The notes below the pieces were generated by a model. The model did not search any database. It was given only the letters and a program-made list of their open reading frames with translations, and was not told the DNA's origin. DNA of 64,000 nt from Melanocharis versteri (Eukaryota; Chordata; Aves; Passeriformes; Melanocharitidae): the NCBI GenBank assembly GCA_013397845.1, contig VZTG01009144.1:5383-69382 (forward strand). Reading direction: 5' to 3'. Below are positions 24,521 to 36,374 of this stretch, in pieces. The position numbers and the translations under genes were made by a program. Within the stretch, counting starts at the first letter, position 1, and each line of letters starts with the position of its first letter.

Positions 24521-27500
24521 TCTGGGCTCCCCCTGGCTTGCTCCAGCCTCGCAAGGTCTTGTTTGCAATATGTGGCAGATGAGGAAATATTTCAAAACAT
24601 TTCCTGAGTCCATTCAAACTACATCCAACAGCACTGAGGTTGCTGCAAGCAGTCACTGTCACTTAATGTCATTGTAAAAGTAAAATCCTCGCTTCCTTAC
24701 TCAGTTCACCAGCAAAACTGAGCATCTCCAGTCAATTTAATTTACTCGAGACTCCTGAGATGGGTGGTTTGCCCACTGTTGATTATGGGCTCAATTAAAA
24801 GTGACTCGCCCCAAAATTGCACAGTGTCCAAGTCTGACCTAGTTTACTTCTGCAGAGACCTTTCAAATGGGTCCTAGAGTGACTCATGAGGAGGAAAAAA
24901 GCTTATTTAAGAACCAATCTAATAAATTAATGACGCAGAGGCCCACCCATTCCAGCCCTGCCACCTGGTTGCTGTTTGACACATCCAGCTGCTCACACAT
25001 CTCCAGTTCCCTGCCACCAGCAAACCTCTGGAAACCACAAATGCCACCTTCAGAGCCAAACCTGGGCTCAAACCGGGCCTGCTAAAAGATGTTTAAGGGT
25101 AATTAGAATTTCAGAAAGAGGCTAAAAAGGCCTGCTGCCATCACACTTTTCAGGGGAGTCACTCGGGACAGTTCAAAAGGCCTCATGGTTCTCACTGCTG
25201 CCTGTTTGATATCCACTTACACCCAGCCTGAAAAGAGCTGTTCAGTGCCCTTTTAGAGTCCCAAAACAACAGTTTGAGCAATTCTGCTCGTGCACAAGTC
25301 CTGGAAGGCACCACACACCCAAAGCAGCACAAACACTGAGTGTGTTGGGAGGTCAGCTCCTTGGGAAAAGATGCAAAAGTCCCTTCTGCCTTGGATTAGA
25401 TCCGAAAAGGATCCCAGTACCTCTCACCACAGCTTGAGAACTGAGCCAGAGCAGCTTCTTGTCCATGGAGTATTTTGAAGAGTTTTCCCACCTTTCTCTT
25501 TGGCAGCTTCCACCAGAGCCCTGCGTTTAAAGCTTCTCTGCACATCTCCACTCTCCAGCAATGCTGTTCGAGATGTTGCTTATTAATATTCCTTAATAAA
25601 ACCTACCAGAATAAAATCTTTCCTAATTAGTAGTGTTGGAGTGCCTTTTCCATTATTCATTAGAACAAAGAAATGGGTTATTCCTTTGCAGCATCTTCCA
25701 GAGGAGCAGAATTATTGAGGTTATTCCGATACAGTTCAAGTGTCTCCAGCTGCAGCTGTAAATTTCCACTCGGATTTTCTGCCATTCCTCCTCCTCTTCC
25801 ATCATGTGCTCTGGCTGCTAATCTTGCCTGCACATTCCTGCTGCGTCCTGTGTGATTCCAGGGGCACACACAGAAAGCAAAGCACAGTCTTTTCACTCAT
25901 CCACAGCTCACCCAAACACAAGAGTTTTCATATTTTAAGTGGCCTGCCATGTTTTGCCTTTTCCTTTTGGAAGCAATTTGAAGGGCAACACAGCAAAAAC
26001 TTGTGCTGTTTTCATCCCTCCACTCAACATTTAGCACACCTACAGACAGCTCTGGAATGATGGTCTCTGTAACAGGTGTTTTGTCATGGGACATGGCATT
26101 AGGAAAGAATTGAGGATGGTAACAAGAACCACCAGACTTCAACAGGCAAAAATAAAGTCTTTAGGCTAATTCCCTAAATTCCCATTCCTTAATTCCGAAT
26201 TAGGCAATTACCTGATTCCCATCCCATCCCTAGCTGAAGAGAACAGAATTATCATCCCACTTTGTGCTAAAAATATGAATTGAGCTGGAAAGTGTTCCAC
26301 GTTCTTCCCATTCAGAGAATGGGATGGTGGAGAAAGAGATTTTTCCTCTCAGCTCACGTATCAGATATTCAGAGAAGTCAGGTGAAGAGAGGTAAGAAAA
26401 GATGGAGAGATCAACAATTTAGGAAAATACCTCTTCTAGCAAGGTGAATAAACTGCTTTTTGATACATTGCATCTTCTGGTTCTAACCCATGGCTGGAAG
26501 CAATTCCCAGGAATAAGAAATACCCACAGTGGCCGTGAGCTCTGGGATGTTCTCTGCCTGGTTGGGTCCAGCGTGATTTAAGGGAAGATTTTGGCTCCCA
26601 GGACAGAAGCACTGAGATATTTAAATGATAGTTAAAAAGCATTGTGGTTTTTTTTTTCTTTGCGTCGAATAATGGGAATAATCTGCAATTTTCCATTTCA
26701 CCCATCGTGTCACAGTGCAAACCTGCCCAGAGCTAGGAGCTGGAAGCACTGAGGCAATATTTGCTTGAAGGACTTCAGGAAGCTTTCACTGCAAAATTCA
26801 TCCTTTTTTTACCACAGAAGCAGCCTCTTGGAAGGCACTGGACAAAACAAATCCCTGGGAGATGCCACGACAAGGGAGAATTTGATCCCGAAGCCCTAAA
26901 CCACAGCAAGTTAATCACATCCTCTGATCCTCCCACTCCTACAGGAGCCTCCCAGTGCCTGCTTTTCCCTGGGAGAGGCAGATTTCCAGTTTGGGGTCAC
27001 CCACGGGCTCCTTGGGTCTCATCTGAAACCCGGTGGGTTCAAGTGAACGGATCAGAACCTCACCGAGTGTTTTGGAAAGTGGTGCTTGGAGATGGCAGCA
27101 GATGCCCAAAGTGCCCCTGTTCCCCCCAGGACTAGGAGGAGTTGGGGGTTCAGAGTCACTCTGCCCCTCCCAGGAGCTGGGGGCACCTGAAACAGCTGCT
27201 TTTGTACCCAAAACTAGCCTGGAGTCCACTCCAGCATCTCCCCAGCATCCTCTGCCTGCCCGGCAGTTCCCAAAGAACTCCTCCCCTCGGGCTCCCTCCT
27301 TCCCCAAAAACACGGAGTCTCCCATGGAATCATGGAAGCAGGGCAGTTCCTTGACCCTGCCTCAATGCCTGGGAGATGTGCAGAGCTACAAACACAATCC
27401 CAAATCTGCTTTTGCAGCCCTCAGTCACTCCCTGATTGAGCAAAACTCCCTGAAATCCATACATGTTTTGACCGAGCAAGAACAAAGGAGAGCAGAATAC

Positions 27501-29894
27501 ATTTAAAAGAAATTAAAATTGTTTCGCCGCCATAGGCTAAAAGAAAAAATAATAATAAAAAAAATCCCCCTTCCCTTGGGCTTGGAGTTTGATTTGTATT
27601 TCAATAAAAATAAATCAAAGTGGACAGATTAGTGTGTTTTGAAATGCAAATGCTTTGAAAACATTAAAGGACAAATAACAAGGTGGCATGTTCTCAGTTT
27701 ATTTTTGGCTTTTATTTTTATTTACCCTTTGTTCTTAAATGATCCTGTGTTTCCTGTGTGCCTGATGGAAAATTTTGCTCCGTGCAGCAAACCAGCTGTA
27801 AGACACGGGGAGAGTTTCTCCTGCAATATTTCCTTATGACTGAACAATGCAAAGCAGCTCCGTAATTTCAATATTGATCCCAAGGCACATCCTAAAGCCT
27901 CAGAAAGCTCCTGGGTTGTTTTGGCTCAACCTGGATCCAAGTAAATCACAGCAAACTGTTCTTCAGGTGATTCTCAGGCACTGGGATTTGAGAGTTTGTT
28001 TCTGATCTCTCTTAGACAAATAAAAGACAAGAGAAGCACCCGAGTCAGTGGTGGAGTTACCTCAGGCCAGAAGGGAAGGACTTGACCCAGACCCAGCCGT
28101 GGTTTCAAGAGGTTTTCAGGGCAATCCATAATTAATAAGGCAGCATATCGTGGTTCCAAATTAACGGACAATTAATTGAGAGTGCACAAGGTGCTTGCAG
28201 AGAGTGATGAGAGCACTCAGCAGGACGGCTACGACCTGTGTGAGCTTCTCACAAAGCAGCTTTCACACAGGTAAACATTCAATAATTTAATTACATTTGC
28301 CTGAGGCAGGTTCAGCCCTGAACTCCCTGTGAGGTGTCCCCACCCAGGGACCCCACAAGAGCTGTCAGCTCCATCCCAGTCCCCCAGCAGATTCCCCATC
28401 CATGGAAAGGTCCCAGCACTCACAGGAAGCAAATCTCCATCATCAACTCCCCGAGCCAAACATAATGGACTTTGTAATCCGGAAAATGGAGCAAACAAAG
28501 CTTTGCAACGCTTGGCTTTTATTTCTTCAAACAGCTTTTTTTAAAGGACTGAAGGAACACATTCTCTTTGCAGGGGATCACAAGATCTTGTGAAACCAAG
28601 CAAACAGAAGCCAAAGAGGCTTTCAAGTGCTGAGCAAGAAAAGAACTTCCTAAATTCCTTGGATCACTCTGTGTTCCTCCCAAAATAATGTCACTTTAGT
28701 AATAGAGGCAGAGCTTTAAGCCAAAACTTCCAATTCTCCCAAACTCAGAGATCTCTAGGGCCCAGCCTGGGGATCCAGTCTCCCTTGGAAGACAGATATT
28801 CCACAAATTGCAGACCTAGATTAAGTGTTAAACTCAGTTTGAGGCTGTCTAGCAGGAGAGATTTGTCAGGTATCATCTGCACACACACCAAGGCAGCTGA
28901 CAAATTAAGTGAGCTCTTTTAAGAGACTTGAACAGAGGATTTGAAATCCTTCCCAGGCAACAGGAGAGAATAAAGTTCTGAATTCAGGTCTAAGAAGGAC
29001 GGAGAGACAACAGGAGAATGATCTTGTGGTCACAAAATGTCCCAGATTTGGGATATTCTGTGCTGGGAAGAGTTATAGATTCTGAGTGAACACATTTAAA
29101 GGTGAGAGAATTCTGTTTATTGCTGCCAGGGAAGCAGAGAGAAGATTGTGCATCAGTGGAGAGCTCTGGGAGGAATTTTGTGCCATCCACACACCAGCTA
29201 ACTTCATTTCTTTGTAAATATAAAGGGCCACCAGCTTTCCACAGGACAGTCACCATCCCTGCAGCCTCCTTTTACAGAGCAGGAGGGCAGGGGAGGCATT
29301 TTCCAGAGCCCAGCCTCCCCCAGGAATCGCCTTCTCTGAGTTCAAGGGCCTCACTTGTATAATATGAGGATTGAGGAGTCATAGACAACTTCAGTGTGAT
29401 GGGGACAGGCCATTCAGACAGCTCTTAAAAGATATTTTAACCTCTCACTTGCATACTCAGAATGTACAATATCAACACATCTGACCCTTGCTGTGCAGCA
29501 CCCATGACGCAAAGATAAATGAAATTTATGTAGAAATTGTGAGAATGTTAAATCTGTCATTGCAGGTACAGAGCATTTCTCAGCCATCCTGAGTGACCAA
29601 ATACTTTGGGAGGCCAAAATACTTCAATCTTCATATTAGAACTCCAGGGAACACTAAGTACCCCCAGCCTTTACAGTCACAAGATGCCACTGGGATACAG
29701 GTGCTGCTCAAAAGCTGGAAAAACAGGAATTTCACTTCTCTAAATGCTGCCCTCACCAAGGACATGGCACATCCCAAAGTGGTATTGAACACCGTGTAGT
29801 TAAAATTCAGAAATATGCTGCTTGCTCCAGTTCCTGGGAGGCACTGTCACCTTGTATTTAGACACAGAATTTAGGAGTGCAGCTAGAAGAGTTA

Positions 29895-29998
29895 AATGGA
29901 ATTAAAGGGACAAATCAGGCGATGAAAATTTAATGGAATTAAAGGGACAAATCAGGGCTATGAAAATTAAATGGAATGAAAGGGACAAAATCAGGGCT
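29895..29998 (+). repeat. 37/38-bp tandem repeat, ~2.8 copies
   Basis: Units begin AATGGAATTAAAGGGACAAA at 29895 and 29932, with a third (AATGGAATGAAAGGGACAAA) at 29970. Each continues with ATCAGG and a GATGAAAAT-type end. Spacing is 37 then 38 bp. Local tandem duplication in non-coding DNA. Confidence 0.92.
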
Positions 29999-31272
29999 TT
30001 GCTCTGTACAGCACATGGGGAACATCCCCTGCCAGCCCTGGGCTCAGCACCACAGCAAGGCCCCTTCACTTCACTTGGAGGATGCACCCAACAATCATTT
30101 TTTAAAAGAAAAACCACGTTTTAGAAGCTGTTCTGGTCCACTGTGGACTCGATTCTCTTCCTTTTACGCATTTTTAAGTGGTGTTTAACACAGCTGGGCA
30201 CAACCCATCCATCAAGAGGAGCAGACACACACTGAGCTGCAGCTCCTGAGAATTCAAATGCCCCAGGTCAGCCTGCCCTGGAGGAGGAGCAGGAGCCAGA
30301 GGAGCCTCCATCCTCTGCCACTGGAGCACACCAGGCTCTGTGTCCCTCTGACTACAGTTGTGGTTTATAATCTCTTTTCACAGATGTAAATACCACAGCA
30401 GAGTGAAAATGGCCCTGTAGATTAACGTAGCAACAAGGCTGAGATGATGAATTTGGTTTATAACATTAATGTTTAATCCACTGCCTTTCAGCACAAAGCA
30501 GCAGCAGATACCACAACACCAGATACTTGCTGAACACTCAAACTTTTGGGAGGCAGCCCCAGCAGCTTTCCCCTTTCCAAATATATTTTCTCTTTATGAA
30601 TTCAGCAGAGAGTATCACTTGCCCAGTTTCAGCAAAACTGCAGCCAGATGTCAGCTTTGATCTCATCACCACATAACGAGGAGAGAGAAAGGACAAATAG
30701 GTTACACTGCACTTCAGCAAGAGGAAGAATTAACTTCACTGCTCCTTGCAGCACCATCTGGGTTTGGCAAAGTTAATTCTCATCCATGTCAAGGGTTCAC
30801 TCAAGGAAATAATTTTGTTTTCCAAATGCTATTCCTTCCTGTTTCTCCTGGATACGTAATGCCTGATCCCCTGACCCACTCCTTCTGTCCTCATTATTCA
30901 TACTTTAAGCATCTTAAAACAAAAATACTGCAGACAACTGCTAGAACCAGTGCTGGGCGTTTAAAGCATATTTTTAATACATAAAGTAACATGCTGGGAT
31001 GGATTTCTCATCGAGAGTGAAATGAAAGGAGAAAACCACAACATCCTACTCAAGGCTCCAGGCCAGGAAGAGCAGAACGCTGCATTTCAGCTCTGGTTTT
31101 TGATGGAGGCCAGAGCCCTGGCAGAGCTCAGCCTCCATCCCAACACCCCAAGGACAGGAACTGCTCAGCAGCACTTGGGATGAGGCACTGAAGGACCAAA
31201 AGGCACAATTCTCCACTAGACACAGCCCAAACTCCAAAGCAAACAGAGCCCCGCACCAGAAACACCTCACTT

Positions 31273-31888
31273 CTCTCCTCCAAGACACCACTGGTCATCA
31301 ACACCCTCCTCAGACGCAATTCAGAGTCTCCAAAACACAAAATGTTTCAACCCCACAACCTCCTCACCCCAACATCCCTCCAAGACACCACTGGGTCATC
31401 ATCACCATCCTCAGAAGCAATTCAGAGTCTCCAAAAGCCAAAATGTTTCAACCCCACAAATCTCCTCACCCCAACACCCCTCCAAGACACCATTGGGTCA
31501 TCAACACCCTCCTTAGAAGCAATTCAGAGTCTCCAAAAGCCAAAATGTTTCAACCCCACAGTCTTTTTCACCCCAGTGCCCCTTCAAGACACCACTGGGT
31601 CATCATCACCATCCTCAGATGCAATTCAGAGTCTCCAAAAGACAAAATGTTTCAACCCCACAATCTCCTCACCCCAACACCCCTCCAAGACACCACTGGG
31701 TCATCAACTCCATCCTCAGACGCAATTCAGAGTCTCCAAAAGCCAAAATGTTTCAACCCCACGGTCTTTTCACCCCAGTGCCCCTTCAAGACACCACTGG
31801 GTCATCATCACCATCCTCAGAAGCAATTCAGAGTCTCCAAAAGACAAAATGTTTCAACCCCACAATCTCCTCACCCCAGTGCCCCCAG
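31273..31888 (+). repeat. 101/102-bp minisatellite, ~6 units, with higher-order alternation
   Basis: The marker AATGTTTCAACCCC recurs at 31341, 31442, 31544, 31646, 31747 and 31848, a spacing of 101, 102, 102, 101 and 101 bp. Two unit types exist: type A carries CTCCTCACCCCAACACCCCT, type B carries TTTCACCCCAGTGCCCCTTC. From the third unit on the order is B-A-B-A, so a ~203-bp pair has itself been copied. The last unit is cut short at CCCCAGTGCCCCCAGCAG. The array is CA-rich with few stops. Three overlapping plus-strand frames of 133-194 codons therefore run through it as 34-residue repeats. Because the period is not a multiple of three throughout, I treat these as non-coding. Confidence 0.93.
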
Positions 31889-31894
31889 CAGTAC

Positions 31895-32037
31895 CTTTCT
31901 CTGGCCAGGTGCCTCCACACAGCTGAGAAACCCTCGTGGTGCAGCAGCTCCTCATCCCACAGCAGCTCCTGCAGCTCCCAAGACCTTCATCCCCTAACCT
32001 GGCCCACCTGCCTGGTTTAAATAGTGCTCTGGGGCGG
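31895..32037 (-). promoter_or_regulatory. Possible TATA/GC-box promoter-like module
   Basis: Read on the minus strand there is a CCGCCCC GC box (32031-32037), a TATTTAAA TATA-like box (32016-32023), CACCTG-type E-boxes, then about 30 bp downstream an ATG (31990-31988), and a potential splice donor GAGAAAG|GTACT with the exon edge at 31895. The open frame from that ATG stops after 12 codons. It is therefore not an obvious coding exon. The minisatellite would lie in the first intron. This is inference from motifs only. A decayed LTR or a chance cluster is as likely. Confidence 0.2.
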
Positions 32038-33785
32038 AGCTGGAGGGCAGGTGCTTCCCCTTAAGGGCTTTTTACACAATAGAAACCCTTCCTTACATCA
32101 GCGGGGGTGTGGGTCCCTCCATCAAACCCTCCTAAAAAATGTTTTGTTACCAGCAGGCAAAAGTTAACAAAATTATATGAAAATTTGCTGCGTTTCCCAT
32201 TAATATTCTTAATAATATTATTTTTAAATGTTGTGTTTTAAAAGTGTTATTCTTGGTCGTAGCAAGATCTTCCTTCTAGGTGACCAACCATGTATTACAA
32301 ATCGGGGTTTTGTTATTTTCACTTTCATATCTCTAATTTTTCTCGTTTTAAAATGTACAACACTGATGTCTATGTGGTATGTCCCACCATGTCACATAAA
32401 TGCTCCGTGCTGTTCCCATCCAAAGCACAGAATAAGGCAGGAAAGATTATAATACGATTTCCCATCAAATTCATTGCCAAAATCTGTAAGGACAGCTGCT
32501 AATTAGCAGAGATCTGAACCACCTTATTCTTTAGATCAAAGTGTCCCCTGTTTGAGTTCGTAATGAAATAGCCTAACACTTTGAAGAAGAAAAGAATTAT
32601 ATTAATTAGGGGGGGGAAAGTAATCAGTGTCTGTGGATTCGCCTGCGATCTTCTCTTTTAGCACAATCCTATGGACTTTTAATTTCACTGGAAAGGCTGA
32701 TGGATCCCAATTTCCAGGGAAATCGAGTTCAAACTTTCAAGTTGCTCTCGGAACTTGGTGTAACTCTCTCCAGCTTGTGGTTGCTTCATCCTTGGGGGTT
32801 CCAGGCATCAAAACACTTCATCTGCAACTGAAGTGACAACCTCGTGTGTCCCACACTGCTGGCTCTCCAAGCAGCCACCAGGTTTTTTGGCCACTCTTCA
32901 CATCCTTGCACGAGGACTTAAAACACGACAGGGACATTCTCTGCCATGTTTGTCTCACTGATCAGCTGAAATAAACAGAGGGAAAACGAGGATAAGGCAA
33001 ATCTGAAGTTCTTCTCTCTGGAGCGCCTGGCAAGGTGTGAAGATCATGTTTGTGGTTTCTGGGAGTCTGGGGGAGTTCTCCTGCTGGGAGCTTGACCCAG
33101 AGCGTTTCATGTTGTTGCAGACATATGTTCCACCCCTCCTGCTGGGAGCTCGGCGTGGATTTGCAGCTTCCCTGCCTCCCTTGCTGTCCCGGGGAATATC
33201 TGCAATGCAGGGAGCTCCTTGGTGCTGTAAGAACACCCAGACCCAAAGGGAACTCACCAATCTCAGCAGGGTGGGGGGATTAAAACGCCCTCAGTGGTGT
33301 TTAAAATGAATTCCTTGAGGATGTCAGTCCACACGCACAGAGGTCTGACCCTGGTTCTGACAATGCTGGGAGGTTTCCACTGAAGGTGCAGGAGTTTTGC
33401 AGGATGAGGTGCTAGAAGGCAGCTCAGGATTTTCAGGGGATGGCCAGCATTGCGTTGGGTGTTTGACCCCAGGAATGGTTCCACCACATTCGAGATGGCT
33501 GTGCTGTAAAGGGCAGGCAATTTCTGATGAGAAGTGGGCTCCTCTGTAGTCAGAAGAGGGTTTTTAGCAGCAAAGCTCTGTTTGATCTCACTTCCACTGA
33601 TGTTAACTGCTTTTATAGGTCATTCCATTATTGCCTCATTGTAGGAGATTGGAGCTCATTAATATGCAGCAGATAAAGTCCTTTGCATTTTAACATGCTA
33701 ATTTTTAGGTGTCCATATGGCAATAAAATCAGGCTTTGAGCCATCCATCCATATCTTTATGTGTCCGTCTATATGAAAAACAATT
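32038..33785. other. Unique non-coding DNA
   Basis: No gene or interspersed repeat recognised. The paired frames at 32955-33309 on both strands have no motif or splice support. Confidence 0.5.
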
Positions 33786-33905
33786 TTGTGGTCTAGTGAG
33801 CAGGGCACTAAACTGGGAGTTGAAACTGGGGCTGTTGCTGTGTTTGCCACTGACTTTGGAGACAGGAACATGAGCAGATTATTATGGGCTACACCAGGCT
33901 GTGAA
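33786..33905 (+). repeat. MIR-like tRNA-derived SINE relic
   Basis: GTGGTCTAGTGAGCAGGGCA then CTAAACTGGGAGTTGAAACT, followed by a TTTGCCACTGACTT motif, reproduces the head and core order of MIR (GTCTAGTGGTTAGAGCAC, CTGGGAGTC, GCCACTGAC). The 3' LINE-like tail is not clear. It is old and diverged. The family is assigned from recalled consensus. Confidence 0.7.
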
Positions 33906-35999
33906 CTCCCCACATGCCATCCACTCTCAGGCAATGCCCTGCTAAATAAACTCCTGTCCTGCAGAAAAGCAAAGGAATTCAACCCTTTAAGGAAAAGTGG
34001 GGGCTGCTCATGAACGGGTACCAAGTGAGCATGGCTGAGTTCCAGCCCTGGGCTGGAGCTTGCACTCGAGTTTCACATCCCCAGGGGCTTTTTTATACAG
34101 CTGGTGCATTTCCCTGCATTTTGGAAAAGCTCTGTGGGATCTCTGTGCATCCCTCATTCTGTCTCTTGTGTTTGTGCTGCTGAGCCTCCACCAGGCTGAA
34201 ACCTCTCCCTGCATAAAAGCTTGGGAGGGTGAGGGGAAGGAAGGAGGCTCTTCCCAGGATCCAGCCTGCAGGCAGATATAAATTATAAAAGCAGTGAATG
34301 CCACCTCTGACATTTAGAAGATTTCCTCCTAGGTGGGTAAAGAGATTTACAGCATCTTCAGGTGCCATAAAGTGCCACCGTTGGGCCCACGTAGACAAAT
34401 GCAGATGCAGCCTCTTCGTTGCTGTTCTTCAGCTCTTATGACTGAATTTCTACTCCTCTCTGTTCACTTTCTTGATATATTTTCCCTGTTGGGTTTTAAA
34501 TTTGTTTTCAAACAGATAAATGAGGTTGTGCTTTCTTTAGCTGAACACTTTGGATGACACTGGATCTGCTCTACCTGGTGGGAGAGAACAGCACGTTCCG
34601 GCTGAGGCACTGAAGATGGCTCCTGTTGGGATAGCTTAATTGCCTTTCTGCTAATTAGCTTTCTATCTAAGTCTTATTAATTTTGCTTTAGCAAAGTTGC
34701 TCCGAGTCAAAACCTGCTAAATTAGTATTTTTAAATTCTGCCTTTCATCTTCGCCCCTACTGCTGGTGCAGCCGCAGGTTGGGAGACAGAAAAGATCCGA
34801 GCGTGGAGCCGTTCTCAGAGAGAGCCAATAAATCACAGGCCACTTGTGCAGGTTTGTGCTCAAAGAGCATCACCCAGAGTGGCCTCTGCTCCCAAGGACA
34901 AACAGACCCATCTGTTCCTCTCGCTGCAGAAAGGCTCCTTAAAAAATGGTAAACTTGGAGTGTTCCACCCCGAACCGGCAGCCTCTAAATGACTTTTGCT
35001 GCTGCAGGGAACATTTTGCCACGGGCAGAGGACATGGGCTGTGTAGCCTGCGAAAGGCTATTTTTGCATCCCTGTTATCTCTGGAAGTGGTTTGAGGCCA
35101 CTCAGTGATTAAAGATTGGTCAACATGTTCTGCCTAAACGAGTGGCAGTTTGTTTCTCAGCTGAAGAGCTCTTCTAAACTGAAGCCCTGTTCACCAGGAA
35201 AAAAAGCATCTATTCCTGAGCAAACAAATTAATAAGAATTTCCATCTTCTCATTATTTAAGTCTTTTTTTTTTCCCCAAACAAAAACATTATCTGCAACC
35301 ACTGCAGCTAAGAAATGACATGAATAATTCACTCTAATTTCACACCATTTAAGCTACTTTACTAGCCTCTAATTAACATGTGTAGATTATTTAAGGACAA
35401 GAAAATTGCTTTGAAATGCAGGTAAGAGGGAGCTGACTATCCCCACGTATTATGTGATGTGATGCCTTTTCAGAACCCAGCAGTGCTGATGAATCTCCCA
35501 GGGTTATGGCAGCTGAAGACAAAAGTGCATTTTGTGAAGAGTGGGCTAAAGATATCCCTGCAGATCCCATGGAATGTCCAGGATTCCGTGGAAACTGGAA
35601 TTTTGAGGGACATATTTATTTAATGCCACGTCCCCAGCCTGCCCTGGCAGCAGAGGCCTCAGCAGTTTCCTTGGCTGATCCTGTCCCTGTCACTCCCAGG
35701 TTTCTCTGGAGCTGGGAATTAATTTTCTGGTCTCCTCCTTGGTCACCGGTGGGGACATCAGGAGAACAAATCCAACCAAGCCCTGCAGAACACCAGGCCT
35801 GTACACAGGCATTGCACCTGGCCTCTGCAATTCACCAGCCTCATTTCTGTGAGCTCAAGGTTCGTATTCTTTTCTCTTTGAACGCCCAGAGAAGCTGATC
35901 TGACAGCCAGGAGCCAGTTCAGAACAAAGAGCTGCCTTCCCAGGCAACTTGTGGCATCTACAATTCTGTCAAGCTGATGTGCTGAGGACAGACCTGAAG
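33906..35999. other. Unique non-coding DNA with AT-rich, TAAT-motif-dense patch
   Basis: No gene supported. The open frame 35506-35898 (plus, 130 codons) lacks motifs and acceptor/donor logic. A patch at 34625-34745 has repeated TAATT/ATTA cores and reads like a conserved regulatory element, but conservation cannot be seen from one sequence. Confidence 0.45.
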
Positions 36000-36374
36000 G
36001 TCAGATGTGGACACTGAAAGCTTGGTGGCAGAGAGATTTTTCAGTGTCTGCCTGTGTCCGTGAGCATTCTCACTTTCTCATGGAGCTAGCTGCAAAACAG
36101 CCAGAGAGCTTTTGTAAATAATTCCTCTATCTTGCACCTGTGAGGTGTTTTTGCACATTGTTATTGTTAGACTGAAGGACTGTTTAGGAAATGTGTGTTT
36201 TTAGGATCTAGCCAATAACCCTGAGGGGTGGTTCACGAAGATCCAATTACTTTCTATAACCTAGGGTATAAAACCCTTCTGTATATAAATAAATAAAGGC
36301 ATTTCTATCTAGTCACTCCTGAGTTCGGTTCTCTCCTTCCTCCCCAAGCCGTGTCCGTCGTTGCGACAGTCAGA
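36000..36374 (+). mobile_element. Solo LTR, ERVK-like, with 6-bp target duplication
   Basis: The LTR spans 36006-36368 (363 bp) and begins TGTGGACACT and ends GTTGCGACA, so it has TG...CA termini. Identical hexamers GTCAGA flank it (36000-36005 and 36369-36374). Inside, in plus orientation, are a CCAAT-type AGCCAATAACC, a TATAAAA box at 36267-36273, and an AATAAA signal at 36292-36297. A CTCCTTCCTCCCCAAGCC U5 stretch precedes the end. No internal viral region or second LTR is present, so the provirus was reduced by LTR-LTR recombination. A 6-bp duplication is the usual length for class II (ERVK/alpha/beta-like) integrases. The boundaries are directly visible, while the class is inferred. Confidence 0.88.

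Larger units (their letters stand above)
24361..31272. other. Unique non-coding DNA, about 6.9 kb
   Basis: No gene supported. Small features: a 20-bp exact duplication at 24481-24520, an A-rich patch at 27540-27567, and a 37/38-bp triplication at 29895-29998. The frame at 27033-27506 (plus, 157 codons) overlaps an equally open minus frame at 26939-27325 in GC-rich DNA. I see no domain in either. Confidence 0.5.

Noticed and set aside
31342..32020. Three overlapping plus-strand frames of 133-194 codons as a repeat protein
   Set aside because: They are the three frames of a 101/102-bp minisatellite. The period changes frame between units, so no single repeat protein is preserved.
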